Shown: positions 9,250-20,428 of the stretch, piece by piece
How positions within the stretch are numbered: position 1 is the stretch's first letter
How the letters are laid out: each line of letters starts with the position of its first letter
Source of the DNA: Siderastrea radians
Lineage: Eukaryota > Cnidaria > Anthozoa > Scleractinia > Rhizangiidae
Length of the DNA stretch: 64,000 nucleotides
Assembly (NCBI GenBank): GCA_964017195.1
Contig: OZ024897.1
Location: forward strand, 33,017,536-33,081,535
Direction of reading: 5' to 3'
Translations under genes and position numbers: made by a program
Notes under the pieces: model-generated
Told to the model about the DNA's origin: nothing
What the model saw: the letters and a program-made list of their open reading frames with translations, nothing else
Databases searched by the model: none

Positions 9250-11347
9250 TGGGTCCAGGGACAAATACGATGCTGCCTTAAAACGATTGGGACAAGATGA
9301 GTATCCTTTACCTGTATCTCCAGTGAATTCTCTGGGCGATTGTGACCCAGTTGACTTTTTCTACCAATCGACTAGCGATCCTAATTTTCATGATTCTCCG
9401 GAAATTTGTCCGGATTATCAAGAGGACGTGCAGAACATTGCCGTTAAAGGTAGATTAAGGCGTAATATTAGTTTCTGGGAGTATATAGGCGCTTCTTGGT
9501 TTATTTGCCAAACCATTTTGGAAGGCTACAAAATTCCTTTTTATTTTACACCTGCTCCTGCCACCTTCGGTAATAATAAGTCTTCCTTGCAGCATGCGGA
9601 TTTTGTTCACAAAGCAATTACTGATCTTTTAGCTGTTGGTTCTGTTGTGGAATGCTCGTCTCCACCTTCAGTAATTAACCCTTTGTCTGTTTCCATTCAG
9701 TCTAACGGCAAGAAGAGGCTAATATTAGACCTCAGGTATCCTAATTCTTTTGTTAAAAAATTCACAATTAAGTTTGAAGACGCTAAAACCATGCTCAATT
9801 CATTTATTGACCACTCCCAAAATTGGTTCTATTCATTTGACATTAAATCGGGATATCACCATATTGATATCTTTCCTCCCGACCAAGACTTTTTGGGGTT
9901 TTCTTGGTCATTCAGTGGGGTAACCAGATATTTTAAGTTCACTGTTTTGCCATTTGGATTATCTACTGGACCTTATATCTTTACTAAAGTTATGAGGCCT
10001 CTAGTTAAATATTGGCGCAGCCAGGCGTACAGGATAGTCGTTTACTTAGATGATGGCTTGGGGGTATGCCCAACATTCGCGTGTTGTCGTTTGGAGGCCT
10101 TAGCCGTTAAGTCAGATTTGTCTCGTGCCGGGTTTGTTCCCAATATGCTTAAGAGTGTTTGGTCCCCGGTGCAGTGCCTTAGATGGTTGGGTTATTTTTG
10201 GGATCTTAAGAAGAAATCGCTCTCGATCCCCAGTGACAAAATTGACAGGCTCTTTACATCAATAGATGACGCACTTTCCCACACCACTATGCCCGCTAGG
10301 CAATTAGCTTCTGTCACAGGCAGTATTATTTCTAATATGCTTGTTATTGGTAATCTTTGTAAGCTTATGACCAAAAACTTGCACAGGGCCTTGGATTGCA
10401 GAGCAGGGTGGGAGTCGTCTGTTATTTTGGATTTGCCATCTCGCAAGGAATTAATTTTCTGGCGGGAAAATTTACTTCGTCTTAATTCTAGGCCCCTTTC
10501 AGAGGATGTTCGCCCAGTTACTCGGATTGCGTATTCAGACGCTAGCTCTCTGGGCTGTGCCGCCTATTTATCTATGGATGATTTTCCAGTTGCACACAAG
10601 AACTGGGACCCACTGGAAATGAGTCAAAGCTCCACTTGGAGGGAACTTCATTGTGTTTATTTTGCCCTCCAAAGTTTCGCACTACGTTTGTCTAATAGTT
10701 CTGTTAAATGGTTCACTGATAATCAAGCAGTCCCTATTATTGTTGATTCGGGCAGCATGAAAGAAGAATTGGATAAATTATCTGTGGATATTTTCTATGT
10801 CACCAGGGATTATAATATCGACTTAGACGTCGAATGGATTCCTCGTTCCCTCAACGATAAAGCGGATTATCTTAGCAAAATCGTTGATTGCGACGACTGG
10901 AAAGTTAAGGATTGCTATTTTTACGCACTTACGTCCTACTGGGGACAGTGCTCAGTTGATTGTTTCGCTAGTTCCAAAAATTGCAAAGTTCCTAGGTTCT
11001 ATTCTCGATTTTACAATCCGTATTGCCTAGGCGTGGATTCATTTGCTTTCAGCTGGGCTGGCGAGTTTTGCTGGTTAGTCCCTCCTGTCACACTGGTGAC
11101 CAGAGTCATTCGCCATGTTTGCCTTTGCAAATGCAAAGGTATATTAGTCATTCCTTATTGGCCATCCGCACCTTTTTGGCCTCTTCTGGTAGATTCTCAA
11201 GGGTCCTTTAATTTATTTGTTATCGATTACCTCTTCGTTGAGAACGGCAAAGATGTGTTCTTACATGGGTCCAATAAGAATGCTATTTTTGGATCGGAGA
11301 ATTTTAGCACACCGGTGCTTTTTCTCTTGCTCGATGGAGCTCTGTGA
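8894..11347 (+). CDS. reverse transcriptase-RNase H (ORF2) of inner YR element
   Basis: The frame is open from before 8843 to 11347. The first ATG is at 8894, and translation could also begin by frameshift from ORF1. RT blocks are clear: FDIKSGYHHIDI, LPFGLSTGP and the catalytic VVYLDDGLG near 10045. RNase H follows: YSDASSLGCAAY (near 10530), WFTDNQAVP, NDKADYLSK (near 10855). No stop interrupts the catalytic part. The last about 60 residues after the RNase H are of unclear function. Confidence 0.8.
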   Translation: MSPTNSPTIQKTRKSSVQPRRGRCRRFVKRKENFNLPAPELRSVSQQRKPKLLSRLLLLSILSIFNSPFAISPFVQDNQFPLTNVSAATNADIGQIPQFVPVATTSLETHRAPNQQTDDGSRDKYDAALKRLGQDEYPLPVSPVNSLGDCDPVDFFYQSTSDPNFHDSPEICPDYQEDVQNIAVKGRLRRNISFWEYIGASWFICQTILEGYKIPFYFTPAPATFGNNKSSLQHADFVHKAITDLLAVGSVVECSSPPSVINPLSVSIQSNGKKRLILDLRYPNSFVKKFTIKFEDAKTMLNSFIDHSQNWFYSFDIKSGYHHIDIFPPDQDFLGFSWSFSGVTRYFKFTVLPFGLSTGPYIFTKVMRPLVKYWRSQAYRIVVYLDDGLGVCPTFACCRLEALAVKSDLSRAGFVPNMLKSVWSPVQCLRWLGYFWDLKKKSLSIPSDKIDRLFTSIDDALSHTTMPARQLASVTGSIISNMLVIGNLCKLMTKNLHRALDCRAGWESSVILDLPSRKELIFWRENLLRLNSRPLSEDVRPVTRIAYSDASSLGCAAYLSMDDFPVAHKNWDPLEMSQSSTWRELHCVYFALQSFALRLSNSSVKWFTDNQAVPIIVDSGSMKEELDKLSVDIFYVTRDYNIDLDVEWIPRSLNDKADYLSKIVDCDDWKVKDCYFYALTSYWGQCSVDCFASSKNCKVPRFYSRFYNPYCLGVDSFAFSWAGEFCWLVPPVTLVTRVIRHVCLCKCKGILVIPYWPSAPFWPLLVDSQGSFNLFVIDYLFVENGKDVFLHGSNKNAIFGSENFSTPVLFLLLDGAL

Positions 11348-11465
11348 TTGGTTTGGCTAGAAGGCACTGGCCTTCTATGATGCTATATAGGCACTGGCCT
11401 TTTGTTGGTGTGCAGCTATTCACACCGCCGTTTCACACGGCCATTTCACACATTTTGGAGTATTT

Positions 11466-11981
11466 ATGTGTTTATTTTCTTCCTTTGTTTTTTTGTTTAC
11501 AAGGTGGAAATGCATTTGCGATAACACCTTTGTCGAGATTACTATAGTCAAGAGTAAGACAGATCAGTACAGGGATGGTTCCAGAGTCTTATTAGCCAAG
11601 ACGGGTTCTATATCCTGTCCTTTTGATTTGCTGGAAAGATATGTTTGCTCCACTGGTCTGCAACTGTCTTCTACGTTACCCTTTTTCCGTGCCCTGTATT
11701 ATCAAAAATCCAATTGTTCTTATAAGTTACGTTCTGAGGGTATGAGCTACACTAGGACTGGAGAGATTGTTTTGCATGCTTTTGCTGAGTTAGGTTATCC
11801 TAAGAGTATGTTTGGCTTGCATAGTCTTAGGGCTGGAGGTGCATCTGCTGCTGCTAATGCCGGTATCAGCGATCGCTTATTTAAGCGTCACGGCAGATGG
11901 AAATCTGACAGCGCTAAGGACGGCTATGTCAAAGACAAACTTGATTCTCTGTTATCCGTTTCTCGTAGTTTAGGTTGTTAA
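11466..11981 (+). pseudogene. C-terminal half of tyrosine recombinase, inner YR element
   Basis: 171 residues ending at TAA. The C-terminal catalytic half is intact to the eye: KSKTDQ beta-hairpin region, LHSLRAGG (His-x-x-Arg), RHGRW and a Tyr in KDGYVKD. The N-terminal half and the segment with the first catalytic Arg are not visible between 11347 and 11510, where the sequence is short and partly duplicated (AGGCACTGGCCTT twice). An internal deletion is the likely cause, so this copy probably cannot mobilise itself. Confidence 0.65.
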
Positions 11982-12026
11982 GCATTAATTATTAGCTTTT
12001 CTCTTTCTTTATTTTTCGAACGCGAG

Positions 12027-12481
12027 CATCAATAAACGAGATGCTCGCCCCTAGAACTGTGTGGTGTGTTTATTGAAGATTAATTACAAAATGTTTTATA
12101 CTCGTTTCACAGTGATTAGAGTATAAATGTATTTTGTAATGTTTTGGTATGTAACTGAAGTATGTAGGAATGTATTCATAAGATTGTGTTAATGATTTAG
12201 TTGTTTATTAATCCTGTGGGATTCGTTTGGTTATTTAAGAGATTGTAAGTTATGCAGAAACCATTCGAAGGCATCTCTTTATACTTGCTTTTAATTTGTG
12301 TAACCTACTGTACTGTTTTCTGTATATTTGTATACTTGTTAGCGTTCCGATTTGCAATTGTAACCTGTGTGTGCTCACGGACATCAATAAACGAGATGCT
12401 CGCCCCTAGAACTGTGTGGTGTGTTTATTGAAGATTAATTACAAAATGTTTTATACTCGTTTCACAGTGATTAGAGTATAA
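12027..12481 (+). repeat. B1-A2-B2 block of inner YR element
   Basis: B1 12027-12126, A2 12127-12293, unique spacer 12294-12381, B2 12382-12481. B repeats start CATCAATAAACGAG and contain a short hairpin, CGAGCATC...GATGCTCG (B1) and an AATAAA that could serve as a poly(A) signal. The block is the 3' terminus required for the circular-intermediate model of YR elements. Confidence 0.88.
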
Positions 12482-14109
12482 TTATGGTTTCTAATTTCTT
12501 CCGTTCTGTGGGGATCCCTTGCTCACTGTATATTGATGATCGCCACAATGGGCAACTACAGATATCTCCTAGACGTGGTGCTTATGCGGCTTTTGTAAAT
12601 CCGGACGAACATAATTTGGCATCTGCAAAATCGGCTGTCTTTTTGGTAGCCTTCTTCTTGATCAAACTTGGATACTTTCTGGGTTTGCCAAAATCAATTT
12701 TGATGCCACGTAAAGTTGTTCCATAGTTGGGTTTCCTGTCAGATTCTCCTCGGGAGGTTTTCCATCTTATCCCCGAGAAAAGGGAGAAATTTCTTAGCCT
12801 TGTTCAGCACATCCTAGGATGCTCAGTTATCTCGGTGAAGTGTCTCCAACGCTTGGTTGGCAAATGTATGTCATTCTCCTTGGCAGTGCCGGGAGCGCTT
12901 TTGTTTACTAGGGAGATGAATACTACCATATCCAAGGCCCTTCGCACATCCAAGCCTATAAGGGTGCAAAAGGCACTGAAAGATGAAATTTCACATTGGC
13001 TGTTTTTGCGCACTTGGGATGACCCACTCCCATGGAGGGATGAACGCCATCTTCGAATATCTTTGGCATCGGATGCCTCAGCCTCGGGTTGGGGAGGATC
13101 GGTAACTCTTAGTAACCGTGTCGTCGAAGTCTCTGACTACTGGACTGAGGCGGAGCAGGGGCTTGATATTTCCACAAAGGAGGCGTTGGCCCTTGATAAG
13201 GTTCTTCTTTCCTTTCCTGATTCTCTGAGGAATGCTTGGGTAGATGGGTTGGTTGACAACCAGGCGGTGGTCCATTCGTGGCAACGACAAGGTGGGAAAA
13301 GTGTGTCTTTGAATGAAGCAATTAAGAAGTTGTTTTTCACGACTGCAAAGTTAAATATATCCCTCCATCTGTCGTTTATCCCGACGAATGAAAATGAGGC
13401 GGACGCACCCTCTCGCCGATTGACAACTCTTGACTGTAAACTTCACCCGGATATATGGGTAAAAGTTCAGAAGGAGTTTGATGGCCAGAAGGGGCACACG
13501 TGCGATCTAATGGCACTTGACTCGAACGTAATAACGGATCGGGATGGCTCTCCTTTGCCACATTTTACCCCCCATCCATCACCTCAATCTTGTGGTGTCA
13601 ATGTTTTTGCGCAAGATTTATCGAGTGGGGCTCCTTTTTTGGACCATCCTTACGCTTTCCCGCCTCTCTCCCTGGTGGGTCCTGTCTTACGTTTCCTGAA
13701 AGCTCATCGGCGGCCCTGCACACTTGTGGTCTTAGACGTGTACCCCAGGAAGTATTGGTGGCCTCTGGTTAAGAACTGTGCCAGAAAATCTTGTAAACTC
13801 GCGGATAAAGGGGACGCTGGAGTCCTTCTATCTCCCTCCAAACAAGGATGGATTCCTCATGTGGGGATCCCTGGGGATCTCTGGGCATTCGACGTGTGTT
13901 GGCCATCGGTTCTGTGTGGATGAAGTTAAACAAAGACTTTGGACAATAGTTTTTTGTCACGTTGTATTTTTCCGGAACATTTCTCTAAGATTTATACAAT
14001 TAAGTCTTTTGACTGCATAGTATTGTAGCTGCTTTTGTTATCGTAATAAATCCTGAAATGAAATTTGAGTGTTTATCTTTTGTAACCGTGTTCCCTTTCG
14101 TCTTACCAG

Positions 14110-15462
14110 GACTTACCCCTGATTGCAAAGCTGTTTGCCCCTTCTGTAAGATGTCCCAAGTGTAATCATGCCAATGATTTTGACTTCCGTTTCTGCCAAC
14201 GATGCGGATACAACAGAAAGATTGTACATTGTCGCAGTAACACGCCTCTGGAAGTTGACGTGAATGCCATTGATAGACGGGTTCAACACTTAGCCTTGTT
14301 TGACCAGGCAACTGGCTATTCTAAACAAAAAGATTCGCTCCAGAATGAATTAGAGAATTTCATATCCTCCCTTCCTGGATGTCCAACGTTGGCGACTGTT
14401 ACACCTCGCGATATTTGCCGATTTTTGGTACACAAGGATAAGAATAGGAAAACCCAAGTGCACCGGAACGGTTGTCCTCACTTAGGGAAAAGAGGCACAC
14501 ATGATTGTGCTTGCCCATTAAGACTTTCTTATAAAACTGTGGACTCATATATTGGGAAACTGAGGGCAATTTGTCACGCTATTGGGCGTGACGGAGAGTG
14601 GGACAGACGTCTTGGCCTTGGTAATCCGGCCGCGGATAAGTCCGTTAAGGATTATCTCCGTTTGGTAACAGCCGAGCAATTGCAGGCCAGAATAACACCG
14701 AAACAGGCTACCCCCTTTTCGTGGACAAACTTGCCCAGTTAGCTGATCATATCGACAAGAGCCTGCAGTCTTCGAACATATCTCCAACGCAACGGTTTAT
14801 TCTGGCACGTGATCAGGCATACTTTAAGGCAGTCTTTTTCAGTGGTGACAGACCTGGAGATATGGGCCAGGTGAAAGTGCCAGAAATATTGAGGTTCCCA
14901 AATGATGATGGATTTATCTTTAATCATGTTTGGGGTAAAACCTTGAGAGATGGCGATAGCAATGTTTTTGGGATTAAACGCAACCCGCAAACAAGGATTT
15001 GCCCTGTTCAGGGAATAGAATATTATATGGCAGTAGCCCAATATTTAAGGGTCGATTTGACAAGGGGATATCTCTTTCGCCCGAACTACTCCTAAAGGGG
15101 GCATACTTGATGCGCCCTTTACCTCATCCGCGGCTGAGGCTCGTTTGAAAGGATACCTGCAGGAGATGGGATCGGACAATGGACAAACTCTTCATGGTTT
15201 CAGGGCCGGGTGCGCTATAACCCTTGCTTTGTCATGAGCTGAGCTGTCAGAGATAATGGATCATGTTGGTTGGACACGACGACATACGGCCCTACATTAT
15301 TTACAACTGGCCAAGGTCCTCAATCCGGCGGGTGCTTCGACTAGATTGTCTGCAGTAGACATTCCACCTCTTACCTCGGAATGGAGTGATATTAATGATT
15401 TAAAGCGTTTTGTTTGTGCTTTTCCGTCAGACACTTCTGAGAAAAGGGCGCTTGTGGACTAA
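14110..15462 (+). pseudogene. tyrosine recombinase of outer YR element, with N-terminal zinc ribbon, frameshifted
   Basis: Starts after an acceptor (CTTACCAG, AG at 14108-14109). The N-terminus has two knuckles, CPKCNHAND and CQRCGY, typical of a zinc ribbon. The recombinase core then shows catalytic landmarks in order: SGDRPGD (first Arg, near 14840), LHGFRAG (His-x-x-Arg, near 15190), HVGW and the Tyr in TALHYL (near 15290). Frame changes near 14712 and 15095 and an in-frame TGA at 15236 inactivate it. All catalytic residues can still be read across the frames. Confidence 0.75.
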
Positions 15463-15619
15463 TTGTTTTGAATTGGTTAGTTCATGTCTTTGGGTTAGTT
15501 TGGGTGAGGGTTGGATATTGAGGCTTGGATATTAAGGATTGGAGGTTTAAGAGCCATGTTAGGGCTCTGTTGTTGGGTGTAATATAGTTGTGGGGGTATT
15601 GTGAAACAAAGCGGGGTAG

Positions 15620-15999
15620 CGCGTAGATCAATTTCCCCATATCTTAATAACAATGAGCGCGAGTGGTGAGTGTTGTGAGATAGGATACTATTCACAACAC
15701 TCAAAATCAAAGCGCGAAGTGTTAACCTCAAAATAGCATGTGTTATACACATGGATATGCATGTGCACGAATTGCTAAATCCCAGAGGGTTATAATAAAT
15801 GCTGTGAAACACTCCCTCTTCGCTCATTCTCTGATCAGCGCCAATGAGGAAGGTGGAACGGCCCTCCCTCCCGCCCTGCTTTGCTGGAAATTCGTGTTGG
15901 AACAGTTTATGTGTTCCTCCTACTCAAGGGCGCTCGATCAATTTTCCCCATATCTTAATAACAATGAGCGCGAGTGGTGAGTGTTGTGAGATAGGATAC
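15620..15999 (+). repeat. B1-A2-B2 block of outer YR element
   Basis: B1 about 15620-15688 (GATCAATTTCCCCATATC...), A2 15689-15856, spacer about 15857-15928, B2 about 15929-15999. The B copies differ by small indels, fitting an older insertion than the inner element. The junction GGATAC|TATTCAC at 15688/15689 mirrors the two outer ends. Confidence 0.85.
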
Positions 16000-16110
16000 T
16001 TTCAAAAATTGACGTTAATTGTTCAGCATGAAAACGAGGCTGGGACATTAAGCTTGCGTTATTTGTTTTGTTAAGGAAAAAATTACAGTGAAACTTACCA
16101 ATACTACATA

Positions 16111-16822
16111 CAGTGGAATTCCAATTTTTCGAACCTCCAAGGGAAATGGAAATTGGTTCGAAAAATGGGGAGTTCGAAAGATCGAAGGTGGCATCAAATC
16201 ATACCTGTTTTACAGTGGTATTGTTTTATAAGATCCAAGAAGGCAGACAGCAACGGTGTATCACTCTTGAGTCTTGTTGATGTGTGAGCCATCTTTATTT
16301 ACCAACAAAACGTGCATTTAAATCAAAACGAAAATTTAAGGATTTAAGCCAATTTCGGCAGAACAAAAACCAGTCCTGTACTGATACATGTGTCTGTAGT
16401 TTGCGCGCTCTCTTGTCTGCATTTTCTTCCCCTTACTGTATCAGAAAAAAAGTACCCTGTACTCCACGGTTTAAAGGAACAGCAAAATATTAATGTGCTA
16501 CGGCAAGAGCTTAAAAATTGCAACTAAACGAAGGAACTTTCATCATGTACAGTAATTCAAGACCCTCGATTGTGTAACAACTGCGTTGTAGTTTCTTATG
16601 GCTTCAATGACAGATTTGTCGCTTACTTTGTAATAAAAAATGCGTGAAAACAGCTTCTCTGGAACTTGTTAATTGCATTTAGGTGTGTATGTGGCTAAAA
16701 CCGGTTTTTGTTGGTTCCTGAGTTATCAGAGTTCGAGAAATCGAATGTAAATTTTTGAAAGGAAGAACGAATTAGTTCGAAATATCGGGAGTTTCGAAAA
16801 ATCGGGAATTGGGATTCCACTG
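16111..16822. mobile_element. Tigger/pogo-type (Tc1-mariner) MITE, TA target duplication
   Basis: Ends CAGTGGAATTCCAATTTTTCG and inverted CGGGAATTGGGATTCCACTG, flanked by TA on both sides (16109-16110, 16823-16824). Internal repeats of 'GTTCGAAA(A/T)ATCG' are typical of Tigger-like termini. No transposase; non-autonomous. Confidence 0.8.
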
Positions 16823-17710
16823 TAATACAATGTTTCCGTGATACATTCAGTGCACTTGAAGAGGGTAAAGGTGGTCACGTGTTCTATGCAACATGAAATC
16901 GAGGCCCAGGTTTTGTTTGTTTAGAACAGCCTCTTGGCGTCAAACAAAGATTGCGCTAATAGCCTAGCCATGAAGTTAGTTTTGTTTGCAACTTATTGCA
17001 CTTCAGGTTAGAGCTTAGGTGATAAATTGCAATCTCGTTTTTCTTAATTTTCGTGTTATAAGTGAAAGCTTGGGTAGGTCATATCGGCATAATTTCGAGC
17101 GTAACAGGCCTTTGTATGCCGATTGCGTCATCGAGCATTATGCCGATAAAATAACGAAATTTTAAACACGATTTGGCATTTTAATAAAACATGTCATGCA
17201 ATGTTAATGCGTAAATGGTAATATCAAATGCAATAAAAACAAGAGTAAACGATACAAGTGGAGTCCACCAATGCCTCTGAATACGAACTTAAAAATAAAA
17301 TGTCCTTTTCCTCTCGTTTTTTTCTACAAATCGTTTTGAGTAAAGCAATAAGAATCATTTACAGAAATTGGCCTAATAGAGTGAAGGAAGTTAATTTTAT
17401 CCCTGCACGAAAACGGTGTTTCCCAACATTGTTGAGCATAATAAGCAGTTTTTATGAACAAATGTTATTTAACAGGCCCAAAGATCAGTTGCCAATGCTT
17501 GACATCAAATGCACCCGAAATCAATTATAAATATTAAAGTTAAATCTTAAAGTTAAATCTTAGAACATCGAGTTTAAGTGATCCATCCCTGTCTCCAGGG
17601 ATTCTGTGATTGGATGAGTTTTGGTATTTAAGGTTCTGCAAGAGTTAATCTATTCCTCTGGCTCTCGCTTTTCACTCTGGCGTTTGCCTTTTGATATCAC
17701 TGAAAGGGAA

Positions 17711-18283
17711 ATGACTGAGCCAGGACAGGAGTCGTCTTTAGAAGAAGCTGTTTTGTCGGGTCAAAAAGAAGCGCCGAACCCTCAGTTAGCGCCGAACCCT
17801 CAAGAAGCGCCGAACCCTCAGTTAGTTGACCAAGTGTTCTCACTCTTCAAGGGTTATCTTTCTTCCCAACTAGAGCAAAAAGGCAGGCAATTAGAGGAGA
17901 GCTCTAAAATCGATAAAGAAGCCTCCACAATCAAACTTAAAGGAAACAGAAACAGTTCGAGTTGAATTCGCGTTTGAGCAACATTTTGTCTCAAATAGAG
18001 GACAGCGTCCAGAAGCCTTCCGAAGTCCGAAAGTTAGTCGCTGAAGGACAGCACCTAATCAAGAGGCGCCAAAAGTTAATAAAAATCGCCGATAGAAATA
18101 AAGACGGTTGATTCGTAGTTCAAGAGTACGAATCCGATGATCTTGCCTCCGATTCAGAAGATGAGAAAAAGCTTCGCAAGGCGAAAGTCGCAGCCGAAAG
18201 AAAAAGAAAGGAGGCGAAAGGCAACAGCGGCAATGCTGCCAAGAAGTTTAAGTCTACTAGTGATTCTCAGCTTTTTCGCGGTA
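17711..18283 (+). pseudogene. decayed gag-like fragment related to the inner YR element
   Basis: Starts with ATG (17711), has a 5' leader resembling the inner A repeat (GATTGGATGAG...GTATTTAAG) and a short Pro-Asn-rich repeat (APNPQ). After stops and frameshifts it ends with VQEYESDDLASDSEDEKK, which matches the inner element's gag-like ORF1. It is truncated before the zinc knuckle. Confidence 0.65.
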
Positions 18284-18460
18284 AGGTCTTTTATCTTTTT
18301 ACTTTGTGAAGTCTCGAGTGGTTGGATTGCCTGAGCATCCAACCATCAAGCTGTTGTGATTATGTTTTTACAGTATTTAAGGGGAACATAATTTACGTTC
18401 GTTTGAGCGTAGCGAATTAAAAGGTAAGTTGGTTTTCTGTCAGTACGTCAAGGAGGGCCT

Positions 18461-20428
18461 GTGCACGAGAGTGATAATGGTCAGCGGTTTTTTAGACTAA
18501 TTCGGCCGTTACATTATCTTTGCATTATCAGTGGACTAAACATGTGTTGGATCGAATCAGATCTTAATGGTACCGCCACTGTGACGCCAATCCTTGACGG
18601 AAATCATGTAAAGAGAGGAAAAACAGCACACCTGGTCACTCTACAAGCTTTATTCATTCAGTATCAGAACGTATTCTTTCAATGCTTCCGAGAAGAGTTG
18701 AAGCATTTACAAGAATTATTAAGAAAGCTTGCAGATGTGTGCACCAATGGAAAGAAACACGAAGTAAGGGAAGCCAACGCCAACTTGATGAGAGCAATTG
18801 AGTCTTTGCGTATCATAGAGAAGATGACAATGTTCGATGCTGCTCAGGAAAAGAAGCTCTATGAAGAAGCGGAAGCTGCTGACTTGGAAGACCAACGCAA
18901 AAGTGTTGAAGTTGTCGACAAAGGAGAAAGTGGTAGAGTTACGGAAGGACAGGTCTCTCTTTGCTAGGATGATAATGGTGTGCAAAAGCTGTCCTGAAAT
19001 TGACATCAAAGAGACTGCTGGCCAATACGAGTTCTCCTTGGTTCCAAGATCATTGTTTTCAGCTGATGGGTCGATGTTGCACTATTCATCCAAAAGTGCC
19101 ATGCTAGCTATTCCTGATAAGCTAGTCAGCGAAACCAACGATCACAATAATGGTACGACTGGCCTGTCAGCTCCGCAGATGAAAGTAACCATTCTTGATA
19201 GCATGGCTGAGCTACAATCTCTGGATAAGCCTTACTGGATCAGGAACTCTTCCCGACTAGCTGATCATTTCAACAGTCGTATATACCATATTTCAACAGT
19301 CGTAGATACCAGAAGCACGCGAACAGTGACCAGCTGCGGTCACTTTTCAACAGATATGACCTGCCGTTATCCCTTAAAGCAGCCAGCCACCAAAGAGATT
19401 GTGCAAGGAAGCCAAGATCCTGTTTACTACAAGATCACTGACACAACCCAGATCGCGAGAGAACCAATGAAGAAGGCTTCTTTCTCACACCAAAACAAAG
19501 ATGGAGTTGACCGGCTATCTAGCAGAAAAGACCATCCAACACGCAATGAGACATAGAAAGCGATTAGTTGTTGCATGGGGATGTGGGTGCCTAGCAACCC
19601 ACAAAGATGTGACACATCTTCAGAGCAGCCAAGAAGACGCGCTGCTGCAAGCTCTCGATGCAACTGCAGATGGCGCAAGTGTAAGTCCACTCTCCAGACA
19701 CGGGTGTCTTTGTTCTGTCACTGCGACGCTATCCAGACCTGTGCGAAAATACGTCATTTGTGGCAGGAAAGGGCTCGAATCACCGAGTGATCAAGTTAGG
19801 ACCGATTGTCCAAATCCTTAGCCCATCAAAAACAGCAGCACTCCCCGCCTTCCAAGCCATTAGTGGAGCTGATAACACCGGCAGTTTCTCAGGCAAAGGC
19901 AAGCTTGCCTGTTGGAAGAGTTTTCAAGAAGCTGACGAAGATGTTATTACCGAACTAAGAAGAATTAGAACGAATGAAAATCCAACAGCTGAAACGGAGC
20001 CTGCAATTGAGAAGTTCGTGTACCAACTTTACTTCCCGAAGACCATTATAACAGAGGTAAAAGAACTTCGATGGTGGCTCTTTAGGAAGAAACAAGCACA
20101 ATCAGAGAGGCTTCTTCCTATGCACGGGACGATTCACCGTGTGCACTACCAGTTAATCGTCTGGAATAACGACCGGGTTCCAAATCCTCAGCTGCCGCCC
20201 CAAAACTATGGCTGGGAAAGAATGGGAGACAAATGGCTACCTGTGCTTAATAAACTACTGCCAGCTCCTAAGGAAATCATCTAACTTGTGAATTGTACCT
20301 GTACCAAGTAGAGATGCTCTACCAACAGATGCCAGTGTCGCAAAGCAGGACTCAATTGCACGGACCTGTGCACCGGTTCTGATGGAGAGGCCTGCGACAA
20401 TGTTTGTTCTGACGATGATCACTTGTAG
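18461..20428 (+). pseudogene. degenerate multicopy gene with PIN/FEN-nuclease-like blocks
   Basis: Across three frames the blocks occur in order: SLFARM (near 18955), VPRSLFSADGS (near 19040), ILDSMAELQ (near 19190), a basic middle, WGCGCLATHKDV (near 19580), SPDTGVFVLSL (near 19690), PAFQAISGADNTGSFSGKGK (near 19845), ELRWWLFRKKQAQSE (near 20065), and a Cys-rich tail (CQCRKAGLNC, near 20330). This is a protein family I know as highly copied in cnidarian and fish genomes. The spacing of acidic motifs (DSMA, EADT, DTD, GxD) resembles XPG/FEN/PIN nucleases; that is my inference. Here the EADT block is deleted, DTD is DTG and several frameshifts break the gene. Confidence 0.6.

Larger units (their letters stand above)
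8291..12481 (+). mobile_element. Ngaro-like YR retrotransposon (inner, young), inserted in the RT gene of the outer element
   Basis: 4191 bp with split direct repeats A1 (8291-8457), B1 (12027-12126), A2 (12127-12293) and B2 (12382-12481). The A pair is 167 bp and the B pair 100 bp; I see no differences within either pair, which implies recent insertion. The coding order is gag-like, RT-RNase H, recombinase. Removing 8291-12481 leaves the outer RT frame continuous, with no target duplication. Confidence 0.88.
7447..13923 (+). pseudogene. reverse transcriptase-RNase H gene of outer YR element, split by the inner element and by stops
   Basis: The first piece (7447-8290, after an acceptor CTCTCCGTAG) holds the N-terminal RT part, including a stop near 7801 and the 'LPFGWKISPF' block. 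The second piece (12482-13923) holds the YIDD catalytic motif near 12532, a stop at 12724-12726, and RNase H motifs ASDASASGWGG (about 13070-13100), DNQAVVHSW and NENEADAPSR. The reading frame on the right of the nested element is the one expected from the left. The RT and RNase H order matches the YR-retrotransposon polymerase. It cannot make a full protein. Confidence 0.8.
4034..15999 (+). mobile_element. Ngaro-like tyrosine-recombinase retrotransposon (outer, decayed, interrupted by a second element)
   Basis: It has the diagnostic layout of YR retrotransposons with split direct repeats: A1 (4034-4200), coding region, B1 (about 15620-15688), A2 (15689-15856), B2 (about 15929-15999). The coding order is gag-like ORF with zinc knuckle, reverse transcriptase-RNase H, then tyrosine recombinase. 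Ends are exact because an uninterrupted copy of the target exists at 23289/23290; there is no target duplication, as expected for recombinase-mediated insertion. Net length without the nested element is about 7.8 kb. Stops and frameshifts in the polymerase and recombinase genes show it is dead. DIRS proper is less likely because the termini are split direct rather than inverted repeats. Confidence 0.85.

Noticed and set aside
4034..15856. Direct repeats 11.6 kb apart read as LTRs of an LTR retrotransposon
   Set aside because: The right copy sits between two copies of a second repeat (B1 and B2), there is no TG...CA end, no target duplication, and the genes include a tyrosine recombinase rather than an integrase.
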